DNA of 64,000 nt from CAWAHD01 sp963781785 (GTDB lineage: Bacteria > Planctomycetota > Planctomycetia > Isosphaerales > Isosphaeraceae), in contig CAWAHD010000002.1 in the NCBI GenBank assembly GCA_963781785.1, forward strand, positions 5,208,001-5,272,000, read 5' to 3'. Positions 36,196 to 47,143 of this stretch are shown one piece after another. The notes beneath the pieces were generated by a model. The model was not told the origin of the DNA and did no database searches. It saw only the letters and a program-made list of their open reading frames with translations. The position numbers and the translations under genes are program-made. Positions within the stretch are counted from its first letter, which is position 1. The number at the start of each line of letters is the position of its first letter.

Positions 36196-38591
36196 TCACT
36201 TCGATTCCTCCGTCCGAGGCGCGGACTGATCTCGCTCGCTGCTAGTAATGTATTCGGAGCTTAAGGCCGTATACAAGAGAAATGTAGCAGCCGCCAGCAG
36301 TATTGTCGAAAGTCCTTTCAGCTTCTCAAGATCCTGCGAGACAGTTTCGGGGCCGGTGATGCCTATGCGCACCACGCCCCAGGGGGGCGGGTTGGTCGAC
36401 CCGAGGCTCAGTCGAATCGGAACGCCGAACACGACACGTTCTTTCGGGAGGAAGCCCGTCTGAAGGGCCTCGACCTCGTCCTCGGGCCGCACCAGGCCAT
36501 ACGGCTCTCCCCACCACGCTCGCGCCAGCATATGCTGGCTGCCGATCACCTGGATCGCACTCGGCGGCGTCACGTCACAGTCCAGTTCTACCTCGTTCTG
36601 CCATCCGATGCATTCGACGGAGTGGAGGATCGATTTGCCGCCCGTGGGGGAAACGTAAAGTGCCAGGCTCGAGCACGCCGGAAACGACGAATTCTTGAGT
36701 TGGTCGCGAAACGCCTCGAGGAGTTCCTTCCCCTTCTGTTTCTGTTCCGGTCGGGCAAGCTGCGCGAACATCGTCAAGGGCTCCTCGTTATGCATCATCT
36801 TGTTCACCTGCTCTTGCGGCACGGGCTTCCAGGCGAGCTGGTAGTCGTGGTCAGCCTGCGGGTAGGCGACTCGCAAGGCAAACATACTCGGGGACAGGAT
36901 CTGGAGGTGCGGGAGCAGTTCGATCTCCTGGTGCCGAATATGGTGACCGTCTCTCTCGACGAAGACCTCGACCGCACGCGTGGTCCCGGCAGGGTTGGGG
37001 GCGTATTCTGGCGGCAAGGCAACGATGATAGCCATAGCTGCGGCCGGGCTGTCCTGGCGGATCCTACCCATGACGAATTCGTATTCCCGGCTCCGTGGCG
37101 TCCCCTGCTCTTGCCGCCACTCCTTGGTTTGGTCCATTTCCTCCATGGTCAAGATGGCGCCGTCACGCCAGCAATACTTCATCTCCAATTGCACGGGCAG
37201 GCCAGCAAAACCCTCCGGCACCTCGGCCGAGATCAGCCAGGTGTTGGGCTTATCCGGCAAACGCTTCGCTGTGGCCGCCAGATTCATCGGGGGAGAGGGG
37301 GAAACCCAAATTCGTACTTCGAGATCGTCAACGTCAAGCCAACCCGTCGAGTTCCTGACTTCCTGCACAAATTCCTTTGAAGGCAGGCGCAAGTCGGTAA
37401 CAACCCAGTAGACCCAAATCTCGCGTTTGCGATTGAACTCGAAGTATCTGGTGTTTTCGCTATCGATGTCTTCTAACGACGGATGGAGGCGGCGAAGCCG
37501 ATTGAGGCGCAGAGCCGAGGCCTCGATGTCGCCCATCTCTCCGTACCGCCATTGTTCGGCTTCAAGCCAGTACCGTCCCAGCCGGACCGATCGGTCGATG
37601 GCCAGGATTAAAACGTTAAACGTCGCGTTCTCGTAGCCGCAACCTCCCAGGCTCCGATTGCCCGTGGCCGATCCGGCCGCGATCACCTTGACTTCCCCTG
37701 AACCGGCGGTCAGCGAGCCATAAGCGGCGAAGTTAGGTTCATGCTCATGGCCGTGCAGGACCAAGTCGACGTGAGCCTTCGCTAGCGTTTCCAAGAGCGA
37801 GCCGGCATTGACCATGTTCGTCAAATCGAACAGGGCGCCAAGTTTGTTGAATCGGCCTTCCTCGAGACGTCGGATCGAGAGCAAGTGGTGGTGGACCAGA
37901 AAAAGGCACAACTCGCAGTTCTGACTTTTTGTGGCCTCGATTATCGGCATAAAGTGGCTGTTGGGAACGTACCCTCGCGCGACGCATCGGCCCATGCATT
38001 GGAGTCGTCGCCGAACAGGCCAACCGTCCAGCCCGACTCGGCTCGGCCACCAGCAGTTGAAGCCTGTCGCGGAACTCTGACCAGTTTCACCTCGTCATGG
38101 ATCAGAATCCGGCCCTGGAACACTTCCGCGAACTGATCGCTAAACTGAGTCAGCGCCCAGAGCGGGCGCACCGTCCACTTCCACCCTGCGGCCGCCACGG
38201 CTCCCATCACCACGAACCAGACCCAGAACCAAGCCAAACTCGAGTAGAGCAGGCCGCCGACCAACCACACAAGGGCCACCAATGTCAAACGCGCCACCCA
38301 CTTGGTCCAAGGAGGGAACTGGTTGCCGTGGTAAAACCGGTCGTGGTTGCCGGCGCAGACGTGGTAGGGAATGCGCAGATTTTCCAGGCTTTCCTTCACC
38401 TCCGCGTAGAGCCTCTTTTTGGGTGTATCTACCAGGTCGCCGGTGACGAGGAGCAGGTCCGGTTTGATCGCCTCCAGATGCTGCGCAGTTAGCTTCCAGA
38501 CCTCCTTGTAATTCTTGCTGCCGAAGTGGAGGTCGCTGAGATGGGCGATCGCGTATTCGCCATCACCCCATGGCTTTTGACTTTCGATCAT
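36196..38591 (-). CDS. Metallophosphoesterase with membrane helices inserted in the catalytic domain, frameshifted
   Basis: About 800 residues if joined. The calcineurin-type motifs are all present: DLHFG at 20-24, GDLVD at 51-55, GNHD at 81-84, then VHHHLLS and HGHEHEP. Between GNHD and the last two motifs lie two predicted membrane helices (about 99-137, rich in W/L/V), so the enzyme is membrane-bound. After the phosphoesterase come about 450 residues of unrecognised sequence with beta-rich stretches and a final membrane helix (LSTILLAAATFLLYTALSS). The break is near 37973, in TCGCGCGAGGG. Flanks are gene-poor, suggesting an accessory gene. Substrate is unknown. Confidence 0.75.
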
Positions 38592-39333
38592 GAACGTCGA
38601 TCCTCATAACCATATAGGGCGAAGGGCAGCCGCGTCGCGAGGGTCCGTCTCGCGGTGCGGCCGGAGCTGGCGCGCCATGAAGCCATCAAAGCCCATAGAC
38701 CAGTTCCGATCTTAGTAGAAAAATGAAGGGTTTGGAAGCTAGTCCGCCGTTTCAGTGACCTAGGTATTCTGAAAGTTCTGCGCACTTTAAGGTGAGACGA
38801 GGGTTGGGCAGTCGATTGACAAAAACCGTGGCTTCTTGCCACTGACTCGGAGTGGTAGACGTGAGTCGGGCGGGTCGACGAAAGTGAGGGCGCGAGCTCG
38901 ATCGCACATCAAACGATGGCACACGCTGCCCACTTGGCAGCGACACCCGTTCTGAACAGGCGTTGCACGATGAGACTGTCCCCTCACGAAACGTTGTTCT
39001 ACCGACACCGGATCGCCGACGAGGTCCATTACCGGGACGGCCTTGGCCCAGCCAAGCGGTTGCAGCTTCAGCCCGGGCGATCGCTGCCAAGGCCACCCTC
39101 ACGGCCGCTGCTCTACGGGACGCGGCTGACCAGGATATGGCTGGCGTTCGCCCTCCGCCTGCCGAGACGCCAAGGCGGCCGTGGACTGAGGACTCGTTCG
39201 CGGCGCACGTCGCGGAGGCATGGGCCGCTCTTGACGTACGGTCGCCGGAGAAAGTGTCGGAATCCGAAGTGATGGCTGACGAACAGTCGCAGAGGACAGG
39301 CCGGGAGACTCGCTCGCCGGAACGTGGGCACGC
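38592..39333. other. Gene-poor region between the phosphoesterase and the glycosyltransferase cluster
   Basis: 742 bases with several short overlapping frames on both strands but none with a ribosome site plus recognisable protein. The largest plus-strand frame (from 38963) runs antisense into the glycosyltransferase and has Arg/Ser/Pro-rich shadow composition. No RNA gene or terminal repeats were recognised. Confidence 0.4.
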
Positions 39334-40356
39334 TTATCGCGGGCGGAGACTCTGGCCCGATCGCTCACCGGGTCTCTTCAGGTGGTTTCGCACGTCTTCG
39401 AGCGATCCGGGGCCCAGGGCGAAATGGGGGCGACGAGGCGCTTGCCGAGCCAGCTCGGCACGGTTTGTGCGCCGAGCCTTGATTTCCCGCCAGGCATGGA
39501 GCGCGTCGCATTTGCCCAGGAGAAAAGGTCGTAACCGGCCCCGCGCCAGCCGCCAGAGACCCTGTGCCGCCAGAAAGGCCACATGAGGCATCAAGGCCAG
39601 CGCGAGCACGCGGCCGGGCAGGTTCGCCCAGAACACGATCTCGGCATTCCGGGCCATCCGGCGCTGGAGTGCGGGGCTCTTGTGGTCATAGGTCGCAGAC
39701 ACGTCGTGATAAACCACGCACGCAGAAGCGAACACGCACCGGTACCCGGCCCATCTCAGGCGAAACGCCAGGTCGACGTCTTCGTAATACGAGCCGAAGA
39801 GCGGGTCGAACCCGCCGGGCGCAACAGCGCTTCAGCCCGATAGAACGCACTCGAGCCGCTGGCGCCGAAAACGTCTTCGACGGGCGCGACGCGAACAGCT
39901 CCGCGGGCTGGCCGTGCCCGCGCTTGGCCGGCCAGCCGGCCAGGGCATACGAGTCGCCCGCCGAGTCGACCCGGCCTGGCTGCGAGCGTACGAGCACCAG
40001 GGCGCGACCGAGCCGACGGTTTCATCCACAAATGGGGCCAGCCCCGTTTCGATCCAGCCGGGTGTGACTTCAGTATCGTTGTTGAGCACCTGGATGTACC
40101 GGCCGCGGGCCAGGGCGATACCCGCATTGGCGGCGGCGCAAAAACCGCCGTTTTGCCGCATTCGAACCAGGCGAACGTCCGGATGCACCTGGCTCACCCA
40201 CTCAGCCGTGTGGTCCGTCGAGGCGTCGTCGGCCACAATGACTTCGATCGACGGTCCCCCGTCGGCCGGGCGATGCCGGGCGATACTGGCCAGGCACAAT
40301 TCGAGCAATCCGCGGCCGTTATAGGTCGGGATCACGATGGAACACAGGGCGCGCAA
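39334..40356 (-). CDS. GT2 family glycosyltransferase, multiply frameshifted
   Basis: About 340 residues when joined. The GT-A core is clear: SIVIPTYNGRGLLELCLASI, VIVADDASTD, NGGFCAAANAGIALARG and the acceptor/metal region VLNNDTEVTPGW. Later frames supply VEDVFGASGSSAFYRAEAL and GGFDPLFGSYYEDVDLAFRLRWAGYRC. Breaks are near 40005, 39893 and 39805, all in GCGCCC contexts. The start is uncertain (TTG at 40356 used; an upstream GTG in another frame may be true). It lies 31 bases after the sugar transferase stop and probably adds a sugar to the same lipid-linked glycan. Confidence 0.8.
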
Positions 40357-40387
40357 TCGGCGTTGAGGGCCCGAATCGCCGGGTCGG

Positions 40388-41514
40388 TCACGCTGCCTTT
40401 TTCCCTGGCCGCTTTGATTCCGTCCACGATGTCTTGCCCCAGAACACATGCTGGACCGTCATGAGTAGGATCCGCAAGTCCAGCCAGGGCGACCAGCGCT
40501 CGATGTAGTCGAGATCGTACTGGACCCGCTTGCGCAGCGAGGTACGGCCTCGCCAGCCGTGCACCTGCGCCCACCCGGTCATCCCGCCGGGCACGGCATG
40601 CCGGAGGTCATAATCCGGGACTGTCTCGCGGAACTCGGCGACGAAGCTCGGTCGCTCGGGCCGCGGCCCGACCAGGCTCATCTCGCCGCGCAAGACGTTG
40701 ATGAGCTGCGGCAGCTCGTCGATGTTGGTGTGCCGCAGCCAGTCGCCGATCCGCGTGCACCGGGTATCGTGGTCGGATGCCCAGATCGGCCCAGTCTCGC
40801 GCTCGGCGTCGCAGCGCATGCTCCGGAACTTGGTGATCCGGAACAGCCGCCCCCCCTGACCCACCCGGTCTTGCCGATAGAAGATCGGCCGGCCGGTGGT
40901 CACCCAGATCGCCACGGCGACCACCGCGAAAAGCGGAGCAAGTGCGATCAGGCCCGCGGTCGCAAGGGTCACGTCGATTGCGCTTGGCCCGTCGAGACCA
41001 GGTGACCCGGTCCCAGCCGGGCCGCCACGGCCAAGGCCAGCGCTTGATAGAGGGGTAGCCGGGCGGGGCGCCGGCTGAGGCGATCCCCCAGTAACGACAG
41101 GTCCAGCCGGCCTGAATCGACCAAGAGCCAATGCACGGAAACGTCGGAATTGATAAGTTGAGTGACACGCGGCCGCTTGACGACGCCGCGCTTTGCCGAA
41201 ACCGCCATGACCACGTGGGTGGCGCGGGCCCGGTCGACCAGCTCGTCCAGGCGATCGATGCCGCCCAGCACAGGGACAGGATGGGTCTCAGGATGGAGGG
41301 CCAGGTGACGGCTGCGGAGGGAGTAGGTCGCGGATCGGGCATGACCGGCGTCGACGAAGCCGACGATCGGCAGGCCGCTCCACGGCCGCTGGCCCAGGTG
41401 GCGAATCAGCCGCCGCGCATCGCGGCGGGCGCCGACCAGCACAACCCGGCTGGGAGCGGCCGACTGGTCCGGCAAAGCTGCCTGACGCCCCGCCTGGTCG
41501 TGAGGGCTGTTCAT
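40388..41514 (-). CDS. Exopolysaccharide-initiating sugar transferase, frameshifted
   Basis: About 375 residues. The N-terminal half is a CoA-binding/Rossmann-like domain (RVVLVGARRDARRLIRHLG ... LPIVGFVDAGHA) like that preceding the catalytic region of WbaP/WcaJ-type proteins. After a break near 40990 (AAGCGCAATCGACG) comes one membrane helix (TLATAGLIALAPLFAVVAVA) and the bacterial sugar transferase domain: FYRQDRVGQGGRLFRITKFR, DELPQLINVLRGEMSLVG, PRPERP, and VQYDLDYIERWS. It transfers a sugar-1-phosphate to undecaprenyl phosphate, starting repeat-unit assembly. It starts the minus-strand arm of the glycan cluster. Confidence 0.88.
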
Positions 41515-41739
41515 GAATCGCCGCCGATCCGTCGGAGACGACACGACTCTCGAGCCCGAATACGTCTTGGGCCCAACGGTCTCGATTCCGGGTCGTACCA
41601 TCCGTGGCTGACCTCGCTTGATTCGGTTTCCTTCAAGCTCTTCGATCGACCGAACCGACGTTGAATTTGATTAAATTTGCGTGATTCCGAAAATGGGCGG
41701 TGCGAAGGCGACAGCGGCAGTGTCCTCGAGGCGGTCTGA

Positions 41740-42831
41740 GTGAACGAGTCGAATTCGGAGCATGGACTGACGCCGGCGGAAGGATCGCAGCCCAGGCTGA
41801 CGGTGATCATCGTCAACCACGAGAGCTGGCCCGACGTTCTCCAGCTTACCAGGGGGCTCACCGCCCAGCCGGAGTTCCGCTCGGGCTCGTGCCGCGTCCT
41901 GGTCGTCGACAACGCCTCGCGGCAGCCGGCTCCTCTGCGCTGGCCGGATCCCCGCCCGGCCTGCGTTTGATCGCACGCACCAATAACGAAGGGTTCGCCG
42001 CCGGTGTCAATGCCGGCTGGCGCCAAGCCCAAAGCCCCTGGCTCCTGATCCTCAATCCCGATGTCGATGTGGCGAGAGGATTCCTGGCCCAGGTCCTTGA
42101 ACGGCTCGATCACGACCAGGCCGACCCCGCTGGCCCGCCGGGGATCATCGGGTTCGGACTCCGAAACCCAGACGGATCTCCTCAAGGCTCGGTGGGGGTC
42201 TTCCCCAACCTGTTCCGGACCATACGGGAGCAGTTCATACCGCGCTCGCGCAGGAAATACCAGGCCGCTTGGCGAATTCGCACCGGCCCGGTCGATTGGG
42301 TCACTGGTGCGTGCATGCTTGTCAACGCATCGATGATCGACGCGCTGGGGGGAATGGATGATGATTTCTTCCTCTACTACGAAGAGGTCGCCTTCAGCCG
42401 TGCGGCGCAGCGGCTGGGATGGCGCGTCGAATATGATGCAAGCGTGACCGTCGTCCATCGGCATCCGCTCCAGAATCGCCCGATCTCGCCCAAGATGCGG
42501 GTCATCACGCGGCACAGCAAGCTCTTGTACTTCCGCAAGCACCTGCCGCGCTGGCAGTTTGAATGTCTGGCCGCGATCGTGTGGCTCGAGGGGTCGATGC
42601 GAGGGTTATGGGCAAAGCTGGCCGGCCACCGCGAGGATGCGCGTGCCTGGAGGACGATTGTCGAGCTCACCGGGCACATGCGCTGGAATCGGCCCGCGCA
42701 GGCGCGAGGTGTTGATCCTGGCGGAATCCGTCCTGGATCGCGCCGCCGAACCCTTTCCCCCCCTTGCGAAGGGGGGGCCAGGGGGGGTGGTCCCGGCGCG
42801 ACCAGCGAGCAATGTCCCCGGACGGCATTGA
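41740..42831 (+). CDS. GT2 family glycosyltransferase, frameshifted, with repeat-derived C-terminus
   Basis: About 364 residues if joined. The N-terminus reads RLTVIIVNHESWPDVLQLT and VLVVDNAS; after a break near 41940 it continues TNNEGFAAGVNAGWRQA, LLILNPDVDV and DFFLYYEEVAFSRAAQRLGW, a rhamnosyltransferase-like GT2 layout. Near 42700 (CAGGCGCGAGG) the natural end (EVLILAESVLDRAAE) shifts to the frame stopping at 42831. The last residues, FPPLAKGGPGG, are encoded by a palindromic repeat. It is divergent from the sugar transferase gene and upstream of a GT39-like enzyme. Confidence 0.8.
42754..42795. repeat. Palindromic C-run/G-run repeat between two glycan genes
   Basis: CCCCCCCTT at 42757-42765 is complementary to AAGGGGGGG at 42769-42777 with loop GCG, followed by CCAGGGGGGGTGG. 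This form (short CCTTxxxAAGG core with long C and G runs) resembles small dispersed palindromic repeats seen between genes in planctomycetes and cyanobacteria. It lies at the end of the GT2 gene. CCTTCATCCTTCATCCTTA at about 42838-42856 is a nearby triplication. Confidence 0.7.
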
Positions 42832-42878
42832 TTGATCCTTCATCCTTCATCCTTACCAAGCAGCGGGGGCCGGTCTCG

Positions 42879-44532
42879 ATGCTCGTCATCCGGAACCTTA
42901 CCGCGGGACGCGATCGCATTGCCGCCGGAATCGTCTGGCTGATCGCGCTGGCGGTGCTCGGCTGGCTTTCTGTGAGAGTCGTCACCACGCGGGGAAACCT
43001 GGCCTGGGACGACGCGGATTACCTGCGCCGGGGGCTCAGCGATGCCCGAATGGCCAGGTCGGCAGGGGGGCTCTGGGTCGCTCCCATCGCGCTCAAGGGA
43101 GTGTTGCTCGAAACCCCCAAGCCGCCGTGGCTTGTCGCCTGGATAGAGCTCGGTGCTTTGATTCTCGGCCGGCACCAGCTCGATCTGCTGATCCTCTTCT
43201 CGAGCGTGTTGCCCTATGCCTTCTTGCTTCTGGCTGTGATCGTCGCCGGCCGCTCGATCGGCGGAGCCTGGGGCGGACTGCTGGCACTCGTCTGCATGGT
43301 TTCGTCGCGATCGTCACTGGCGATGGGAGGCAAGGTGATGGTCGAGACCTATCTCTCGCTCTGGGTCCTGCTGGCGTACGTTCTGGCAGCCTGGTTTCTC
43401 GCGCGACCGTCGCGACGACGTGCCATGGCCCTGGGCGCTGTGATCGGTCTGGGAATGCTCACCAAGCTCACAATGGTGCTTTTCCTGCCTGCACTGGGCG
43501 GCTACGTCCTGTTCGTCGGGCGAGGGCGCGAGCCCGGCCGTTGGGCATTCGCAAGAAAGCTGCTCTGGTGCGGTGGCGTCGCTCTGGCGGTCGCAGGTCC
43601 CTGGTATGCCCGGAATCTCGTCGAGGCGACCCGGTTCGCCGCGTTCTCCGCGCGTTACAACGAGCTCGCCGAGCTGCGACCGGAGCGCGTTCCACCCTCC
43701 CGTCGCTTGGTCGCAATGGCCGAGGATCTGGCCGGCTGGCCCCTTTGCGCCACGCTGGCCCTGGCGGCGCTGGCCGCATGGGGATCGGGATCCCGGCGCA
43801 GGCGCTGACGACCCGAGTCATCGCCGCGAAAATTCCCCCGTCGGGACCCATTTCAGCCGGATGGCCTGGCTGGGCGCGCTTACGGCCGCTTTGGTGCTTC
43901 TTGGTCCGCCCTATTTCGATACTCGTTTTTTGATCCCGATCTGGCCGGTGCTCGCCGTCGAGCTGGGAACGCGGCTGGCAGCCGTGAGGGTGCGCCTCCG
44001 GCTCGTGCAGAGAGCCCTTGTCGGTATCGGGCTGGCAGCGAGCGTGCTCGCGGCCTCGACCAGCCTGGCTCGAGTTCCGCTCGCGCCCACCTACTGGCGT
44101 GCCGCCGGATTGATCGACGACCTCGTGAGAGAGCATGGGATCTCGACTCTGGTCAATGTGGGCAACAGCGCAGCCTGGAATGTCTGCAAGACGGGTTTGA
44201 TCAACGAGCTGCGCGAGCATCCCGAGAATTGCTTCGTGCTCCACGACTTGACGAAGCTCCCCGACGACCGCTCTCGTAGCCTGCTGAAGAAGGCCGGCGC
44301 GATCGTTGTGCTCGACCGCGCCCTGATTCCCCCCGCCCTAAGGCAGTCGTCGCCGGGTCTGAACCGAGGCTATGACGCCCTTGTGAATACCCTGGCGACA
44401 GACCCGAGTTTTTCCCGGGTCGCCCTCCGCGAAACCGTGGGTCTGCCGCATCTTTCGGTTTATGTCCGCCGCGAGCCGCTCAAGGCGGCTCAGGACACGT
44501 CAAAGAACGCAGGCGGAAATAGCCGATACTAA
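42879..44532 (+). CDS. GT39/ArnT-like membrane glycosyltransferase, frameshifted
   Basis: About 550 residues. The N-terminal part has the first membrane helix (AAGIVWLIALAVLGWLSV), then a luminal acidic segment NLAWDDADYLRRG, and later LLETPKPPWLVAWIELGAL, as in the dolichol/undecaprenyl-phosphate-sugar transferases of the ArnT/PMT clan. Multiple helices follow, with AGPWYARNLVEATRFA. The frame breaks near 43785 (GGCGCAGGCGC) and resumes with PPYFDTRFLIPIWPVLAVE and a soluble C-terminal domain. It uses a polyprenyl-phosphate sugar to glycosylate a lipid or protein in the periplasm. It follows the GT2 gene with 47 bases between. Confidence 0.8.
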
Positions 44533-44652
44533 GACGAGACCATTTCGGCAGGACCCGGGCAGGAGCGACCGGAAGCCGGGCTGAGACGACGCCGTCTCGC
44601 CGCGGCGGCTCGGCATGGTTTGGTTGCGTGCGTGGCGAAAGGAAGGCCGAAC

Positions 44653-46224
44653 GTGACGCCCACGCTCGAATTGCGGCGTCTCGGATTACTGATGCTCGCC
44701 GCCGCCATTCTCCTCGGGTGGCTGGCAGCGCATACGGCCATCTTCTACACCGATGGCCTGCGCTACATCGCGCAGGCGAGAACGATCGACAACGGATCGC
44801 TCGCCCAGGGACTGGTTCGCTCGGTGGACCACCCTGTTTATCCGCTGGCGATTCTGGCCGTCCATCGGGTAAGGGGTGGCGGGAGCCCTCATGATTGGCA
44901 GCGGGCCGCGCAGCTTGCCTCCGTGGTGGCCGGCGTGCTCCTGGTGATTCCCCTCTACTTGATCGCGCTTGAGCTGTTCGGCTGTTTGAGCGCGTGGCTG
45001 GCCTGCCTGTTGATCTACCTGGTGCCCTACAGCGGCCACGTCATGGCCGATGCGCTCTCGGAGGGCACGTTCCTCCTCTTCTGGAGCTTTGGCGTCTGGG
45101 CAAGCTTGAAACTCTTGCGGACCGGGCGGCTCGCGTGGCTCGTTCCGGTCGTGGTCGCCACCGCCCTGGCGTACCTGACGCGTCCCGAGGGGCTGGTCAT
45201 CTTGTTGTCGCTGGCGGCCGCGCTCGTTGTGCTGGCGTTCTGTCCGTCGCTCGAGTTTCCGACGTCGACCCGGCGGTGGGCGCTCGGTCTTCTCCTCGTC
45301 GGCAGCCTGGCGGCAGCGGGCCCGTTCATGATCCTCAAAGGAGGAATCAGCAGCAAGCCGTCGATGAGCCGGCTCCTGGGCCTGGCTTCCAAGGCCGGTG
45401 CGATGGCCGTCGAGCGCGAGCGGCCGCTGGACCCGGAGCAACGTGTGTCCAAGACCGTCTTCCTGGCCGCGCGAGCCGTGACGCGAGCGGTCGCGACGGC
45501 AACGACGGTCCCGCTCCTTTTGCTTGCGCCCTTGGGGATCGTGGCATGCTGCCGGTCTCAGGCCGGGCGCAGGGCCTGGATCTTTCTTGGTATCATGCTC
45601 GTCGTTTCCGTCCTGGCGCTCATGCGCGTGCACGCGATGGCCGGTTATTGTACGCCGCGACACGCTCTGGTTGTGGCGTGGATCTTGATCCTGGCAGGCG
45701 GCGCGGGGCTTGAGCGCGTGATCGCGGCTCTGGCGCGATGGGCATCGCGCTGGCTCTCCGATCGATGGTCGACTCGCCAGCTCGAAGGCGCCCTCGCAAC
45801 GATAGTGCTGGGCGGCTGGCTGCTGGCCTGTGGGCCTGCGCTGGCAGCCCCGATCGACTCGGGCTTTGCGGGGTATCGCCGGGCCGGAGAATGGCTGGCG
45901 AAATCCTCGTCTGCACGTGATCGCGTTCTCGATCTCAAAGGTCTGGCGCTCTTTTACGCCGGCAAGCCGGGATACACCTTCACCAACTTGAGCGCCGGCC
46001 GAGAAGACCCCGCGCTCCGCTGGGTCGTGGTCCACGACGCGTTTCTGCACGGGCCGTGGGATTATTGCGAATTCCTCCGTGGAATCGTCGCCGACCGGCG
46101 GCCGGCGGCCGTGTTTCCCGACCATGCCGCACGGGGAATCGCCCAGGTGTACGTCTTCGATCTGTCGAAGCCGCCGGACACGACGGCCAGGGCGACCACC
46201 ATCGATTCAGGACCCCGGCGCTAA
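44653..46224 (+). CDS. GT39/ArnT-like membrane glycosyltransferase
   Basis: 523 residues from a GTG at 44653 with AAAGGAAGG upstream; the open frame extends to 44620. Intact. The first membrane helix (LGLLMLAAAILLGWLAAHTAIF) is followed by a luminal TDGLRYIAQARTIDNGSLAQG, the acidic region typical of the GT39/ArnT clan, and then about ten further helices and TRPEG. A charged C-terminal domain of about 110 residues faces the periplasm (FAGYRRAGEWLAKSSSARDR ... WVVVHDAFLHGPWDYCEF). The second such enzyme in tandem, 120 bases downstream of the first, suggests sequential decoration of one glycan or protein. Confidence 0.85.
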   Translation: MTPTLELRRLGLLMLAAAILLGWLAAHTAIFYTDGLRYIAQARTIDNGSLAQGLVRSVDHPVYPLAILAVHRVRGGGSPHDWQRAAQLASVVAGVLLVIPLYLIALELFGCLSAWLACLLIYLVPYSGHVMADALSEGTFLLFWSFGVWASLKLLRTGRLAWLVPVVVATALAYLTRPEGLVILLSLAAALVVLAFCPSLEFPTSTRRWALGLLLVGSLAAAGPFMILKGGISSKPSMSRLLGLASKAGAMAVERERPLDPEQRVSKTVFLAARAVTRAVATATTVPLLLLAPLGIVACCRSQAGRRAWIFLGIMLVVSVLALMRVHAMAGYCTPRHALVVAWILILAGGAGLERVIAALARWASRWLSDRWSTRQLEGALATIVLGGWLLACGPALAAPIDSGFAGYRRAGEWLAKSSSARDRVLDLKGLALFYAGKPGYTFTNLSAGREDPALRWVVVHDAFLHGPWDYCEFLRGIVADRRPAAVFPDHAARGIAQVYVFDLSKPPDTTARATTIDSGPRR

Positions 46225-46653
46225 TGCGGCCGTCGAGTGGCTTGTCACACTCGGCGTCGCCAGCCTGGCTCCCAGATAGGCGGCCGGAATAAATTCCGCG
46301 ACCCCCAGTACCCACATCCATGCCGGGTGCGGGATCATCAGCATGTCCGCGACCGCCGCCAACACGCCAAGCGCGCCGATGCCCAACCCGAACAGGAGCT
46401 TGTTCAGCGGCGCCAGCCGCGCCGCCACCCACGCACCGGCGAACGCGCCGAACGCCCACGAGATGAGAACACCGACCAGCGCACCAGCCGGCACCTTTTG
46501 CATGGCCGCCTTGATGGATTCCGGATCACTTGGGTCCAGGCCGTCCGGCATCGGATAGAGCATGTGCCCGATCACTTAACCGATCATGACGACAACCCCG
46601 AACGCGACGAACCCCAGGACCACCGCCAGGACGCCTCGGACGCCCTTGCGCAT
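46207..46653 (-). CDS. Small membrane protein with an in-frame TAA at codon 26
   Basis: From the ATG at 46653 (GGAGAG 8 bases upstream) the frame reads MRKGVRGVLAVVLGFVAFGV, VVMIG, then a TAA at 46578-46576, then VIGHMLYPMPDGLDPSD and onward to 46207, 148 codons in all. The layout (N-terminal helix, HMLYP-like luminal segment, three further helices at about 55-110) matches a family of four-helix membrane proteins of unknown function in planctomycetes. The stop must be a nonsense mutation, a base error, or evidence that translation starts at GTG 46575. It overlaps the 3' end of the convergent GT39 gene by 18 bases. Confidence 0.6.
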
Positions 46654-47143
46654 AACAAGTCTCTCCCCATATGAGCCAATCTATCCAAGAAAGGAGTGAT
46701 TCTAGCAAAAAGGAATGGAGTTGCATCGAGCGTGAAGCGCACGATGGGTTGGCCGACGAAATGATCCGGCGATGAGGAAGTCGATCCACCTCCGCCGGCA
46801 GGCCCGCCACGACTTGCAGGATGTTTGCGGTGATCGTGCTGGCGAGGGCGGGCTCGGTGTCGCCCACTGTTCTTGAGCAAGGCTGAAGCCGCTCTCACCC
46901 GGTCGGCCGGCATGCCCGGAACGGGCGCACATGACGAACACGATCGCCCTGCACTGTCTGGCCGGCGTTTTTTTTCGGTCGCCGGTTTCCGAAAATACCT
47001 TGTCTTCTACCGATCCGATACCGACGATATCGAAGGTGTTCGCGTGCTGCATGCTGCGCGTGCAACGTACACAGGATCCTGGCTGCGGAATTCGCCGTCG
47101 CTGCCGATCAGGGCAGCGAAGAAAACACAATCCGATCAGAAGA
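46654..47143. other. Region with no supported gene upstream of the AlkD-like gene
   Basis: 490 bases with short frames on both strands. None has a family signature. The minus-strand frame starting at 46867 (MGDTEPALASTITANIL) looks locally protein-like but has no ribosome site and runs antisense into intergenic sequence. Confidence 0.4.

Noticed and set aside
38963..39586. 207-codon plus-strand frame
   Set aside because: Half of it is antisense to a recognisable GT2 C-terminus; the rest is Arg/Pro/Ser rich with no ribosome site.
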